NCBI GenBank assembly: GCA_018262385.1
Contig: JAGSPQ010000300.1
Coordinates: forward strand, 1-8,366
Direction: 5' to 3'
From: Myxococcaceae bacterium
GTDB taxonomy: Bacteria > Myxococcota > Myxococcia > Myxococcales > Myxococcaceae
Length of the DNA: 8,366 nucleotides
Under the pieces are notes generated by a model. It was not told the origin of the DNA and ran no database searches. It saw only the letters and a list, made by a program, of their open reading frames with translations. Below, piece after piece: positions 6,170 to 8,366 of the stretch. The number at the start of each line of letters is the position of its first letter. Position 1 is the stretch's first letter. The position numbers and the translations under genes were made by a program.

Positions 6170-6176
6170 CCATTTC

Positions 6177-6365
6177 ATGTTCACGGGCGTCAAGGTGTTT
6201 TCGGCGACGAAGGCGAAGGAGCGCGAGGAGATTGGCGAGAACGTCTCGCGCTGGCTGAAGAGCAACCAGGATCTGGAGATCGTCGACAAGGTGGTCGGCC
6301 AGTCCAGCGATAACGAGTTCCACTGCTACTCGCTGGTGATCTTCTACAAGCAGAAGGGGCAGTAG
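6177..6365 (+). CDS. Small conserved-looking protein of unknown function (62 residues)
   Basis: The sequence opens MFTGVKVFSATKAKEREEIG and continues with a charged amphipathic helix (about 12-30), then strands EIVDKVVGQSSD and FHCYSLVIFYK. This predicts a compact strand-helix-strand-strand cytoplasmic protein without signal, membrane segment or metal motif; it has a single cysteine (Cys50). The look (a short strand, a helix ending in RWLKSN, then VDKVVxQSSDxEFHCYS) recalls small hypothetical proteins common in deltaproteobacteria, but I cannot name a family. The start is the only ATG that keeps the frame in its own territory and sits 7 bases after the CATAAG element, with no Shine-Dalgarno. 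It is divergent from the PHP gene and ends 5 bases from the convergent amylase gene. Codon choice matches its neighbours, which favours a real gene. Confidence 0.75.
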   Translation: MFTGVKVFSATKAKEREEIGENVSRWLKSNQDLEIVDKVVGQSSDNEFHCYSLVIFYKQKGQ

Positions 6366-6370
6366 CCCTT

Positions 6371-8366
6371 TTAGTTCGCGGGCAGGTAGAGCGCGGCCGA
6401 GGCCGGATCGAGGCTGAGGGTCACCGCCGCCGGGCCTCCCAGCAGCACCGTCTTTCCGCTCAGCACGTCGCGGTAGCTGCGCGGCGCTGCCTTCGCCAGC
6501 TCGCCCTTCACGGTGACGCTCACCTGCCGGGCCGCCCCGCGGTTGATCGCGACCAGCGCCCCGTCTGCCGAAGAGTCGCGCTGAAAGACGTAGAGGTCGT
6601 CTTCGATCACCAGCGTCGCGCGGTCGCCAAACCGGAGCGCCTGGCTCTGCTTGCGGGCGGTGCCGAGCTTCTGCACGTGCTCGAGCAGCGCCGTCTCCCG
6701 GGCGGAGAGGGTGGCTCCGAACTTCATCAACCGCCGGTTGTCGGGATCTCCGGCGCCCGGCAGGCCGATCTCGTCGCCGTAGTAGACCAGCGGCACGCCC
6801 CGCTGGGTCAGCAGGAAGGTGAACGCCCACTTCGCCCGGCTGAACGCCAGATCGGAAGTCACCTGGTCGGGCGGCCGGTTGTTCCACGCCTGGGCGCCGG
6901 GGTCGGCGTCGAGCTGCCCCGCCGCGGCCGAGATGAACCGCGCCACGTCGTGGTTGCCCAGGAACGGCGAGTTGAGCGTCCCCGGGGCGTAGAACGCCTC
7001 GTTCTGGGCGATGGCGGCGTCGACCCCTTTCAGCGAGCCCCCCTTCGCGAACGCGTCGATCACCGGCCAGTAGAGCGGGAAGTCGAACTGCCCATCGAGC
7101 TCGTCCGGGCCGACGTACTCGGCGATCTGCGCCCGGCCGTTGGAGCCGGTGAAGGTCTCCCCCACCAGGTAGAAGTCGATGCCGGTGCGGTCGGCGATCG
7201 CGTTGACCGCGCCGGCGATGTTGCGGCCGCCGACGTGATCGAGGTGCTTCACCGCGTCGAGCCGGAAGCCGTCGAGGTCCGCCGTCTCGAGCCAGAACAG
7301 CGCGTCCTGCACCAGTTGCTCGTTCTGCGCCGGGCTGCGCCAGTTGAAGTCGGGCAGGTAGTTGGTGAACCAGCAGTCGAGCGGCCGGGCATCGAAGGTG
7401 CAGCTGCCTTCGCCGCAGATGCACGAGCCGGCGGTGTTGTACCAACCGTCTGCCTTGTGATCGCGGAAGTACGGGTGATCCTGGTGGGTGTGGTTGAGCA
7501 CCAGATCCGCGATCACCCGGATGCCGTGCTGGTGGGCGGCGGTGGTGAGCTCCTGGAGGTCGAGCAGGTTGCCGAAGCGGAACTGGACCTCGCGCGCCTT
7601 GCTCGGCCAGTAGCCGTGGTAGCCGGTGTAGAGCTTGCCGTAGCTGCCGGGGAACGCGCCGTCGGGGTTGGCGTCGACCGGAGAGAGCCAGATCGCGCGC
7701 ACTCCGAGCTTGTCGAAGTAGCCCTCTTCGATCGCGGTGATCACCCCGCGAAAATCGCCCCCCTGGTAGTTGGCCTGCAGCTCGACGTTTGCAGTGGGGG
7801 CGTCGTTCGCCAGGTCGCCGTTGCGGAAGCGGTCGGTGAAGACGAAGTACAGCAGCGCCTCGCCCCACTCGAACGGCGCCGGCTCGACCCAGAACGGGAG
7901 GTACAGCCGCTCGGCCTGCTTCCCGGTCGCGTCGGCGAGCGTCACCACCAGCCGGTGTTTTCCGACCGCGAGCCCCGTCTGCTGCAGGCTGAGCTTCCCG
8001 GTCGCGGCCTCCCACCCGGCGGTGATCGCCGCGCCGTCGAGGGTCACCGCCGGCGGCAGCAGCGCCGCACCCTTGCTGCCTCGAAGGGCCTGGGCCTCGA
8101 AGGTGCCGGTCGCGGCGCCGTCCGAGACGAACTTCGTCACCTCGATCAGCGGCGCCGCGCAGTCCGGCACCCGCAGCCGCGAGTGCTCGACGTTGCCGGC
8201 CCAGCGGCGAAAGGCATTCGCCGGGTCGGGGGTCGCCGCTGCCTTGCCAATCGCGAACCGGTAACCATAGTCGCGCGGCTCGAGGGTGCGCCGGAAGCTC
8301 GCGACCCCGTTGGCGTCGCGCTCCATCGGCTCGGGGTTGAAGCCGTTCCACTCGCCGAGGATGGTG
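6371..8366 (-). CDS. GH13 alpha-amylase-type glycoside hydrolase (N-terminus outside window)
   Basis: The frame is open to the right edge; 664 residues are visible. It begins LGEWNGFNPEPM and DYGYRFAI, a CBM48/glycogen-binding-like sandwich, so the internal ATG at 8326 is not the true start. A second Ig-like module follows, then the GH13 barrel. The conserved regions are present: ADLVLNH (His codon 7490-7492), GFRLDAVKH with the nucleophile Asp (7256-7258), GETF with the acid/base Glu (7157-7159) and FLGNHD with the transition-state Asp (6947-6949). YYGDEIG follows, then a C-terminal beta domain. It should hydrolyse or rearrange alpha-1,4/1,6-glucans; the exact specificity (amylase, neopullulanase-like, cyclomaltodextrinase) is not readable. 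A cysteine-rich loop, SCICGEGSC with a further Cys shortly after (about 7378-7428), suggests disulfides and export, but the signal peptide would lie off the window. Confidence 0.93.
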   Translation of the reverse strand, partial: TILGEWNGFNPEPMERDANGVASFRRTLEPRDYGYRFAIGKAAATPDPANAFRRWAGNVEHSRLRVPDCAAPLIEVTKFVSDGAATGTFEAQALRGSKGAALLPPAVTLDGAAITAGWEAATGKLSLQQTGLAVGKHRLVVTLADATGKQAERLYLPFWVEPAPFEWGEALLYFVFTDRFRNGDLANDAPTANVELQANYQGGDFRGVITAIEEGYFDKLGVRAIWLSPVDANPDGAFPGSYGKLYTGYHGYWPSKAREVQFRFGNLLDLQELTTAAHQHGIRVIADLVLNHTHQDHPYFRDHKADGWYNTAGSCICGEGSCTFDARPLDCWFTNYLPDFNWRSPAQNEQLVQDALFWLETADLDGFRLDAVKHLDHVGGRNIAGAVNAIADRTGIDFYLVGETFTGSNGRAQIAEYVGPDELDGQFDFPLYWPVIDAFAKGGSLKGVDAAIAQNEAFYAPGTLNSPFLGNHDVARFISAAAGQLDADPGAQAWNNRPPDQVTSDLAFSRAKWAFTFLLTQRGVPLVYYGDEIGLPGAGDPDNRRLMKFGATLSARETALLEHVQKLGTARKQSQALRFGDRATLVIEDDLYVFQRDSSADGALVAINRGAARQVSVTVKGELAKAAPRSYRDVLSGKTVLLGGPAAVTLSLDPASAALYLPAN

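Noticed and set aside
1..8366. Search for a defence system, mobile element, CRISPR array, structured RNA or biosynthetic cluster
   Set aside because: No repeats, transposase, integrase, tRNA-like or array structure was seen, and the genes do not form a recognisable defence or pathway set.

Overview
The window is 8,366 bases of GC-rich, densely packed bacterial chromosome. It holds nine protein genes: seven complete or nearly so, and one cut off at each edge. High-GC codon use, two lipoproteins, HEAT-repeat proteins, a Fis-like HTH protein and a PHP-domain variant fit a myxobacterium-like (Myxococcota/deltaproteobacterial) source. That assignment comes from gene character, not from any marker gene. 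I see no rRNA, tRNA, CRISPR array, insertion sequence or integrase, and no gene-free stretch over 70 bases.

Layout. (1) 2-1564 (+): C-terminal part of an M1-family zinc aminopeptidase with an alpha-helical, HEAT-like tail. (2) 1568-3035 (-): a tightly overlapping trio transcribed as membrane HEAT protein, then Fur, then a TlpA-like thioredoxin lipoprotein. Adjacent genes overlap by 4 and 19 bases. (3) 3036-3099: a 64-base divergent promoter region. (4) 3100-5449 (+): a co-directional set of a DNA-binding-type protein with Fis-like HTH modules, an FmdB-type zinc-ribbon protein and a BamE-like lipoprotein. (5) 5332-6150 (-): a PHP-domain protein lacking three of its classical metal-binding histidines and probably frameshifted near its 3' end. 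(6) 6151-6176: a 26-base divergent spacer centred on a perfect inverted repeat. (7) 6177-6365 (+): a 62-residue conserved-looking small protein. (8) 6371-8366 (-): a GH13 alpha-amylase-type glycosidase missing only its N-terminus.

How the genes relate. The Fur operon joins a metal-responsive repressor to two envelope proteins, suggesting co-expression, although I see no Fur box in front of it. The other genes look like ordinary housekeeping or envelope functions. Three convergent gene pairs end only 3, 5 and (after correcting the frameshift) 6 bases apart, leaving no room for ordinary hairpin terminators between them.

I found no convincing novel multi-gene system. The best leads are the PHP protein with a rewritten metal centre, its probable frameshift, the symmetric 26-base spacer that may drive leaderless transcripts both ways, and the repeated HTH architecture of the 394-residue protein.
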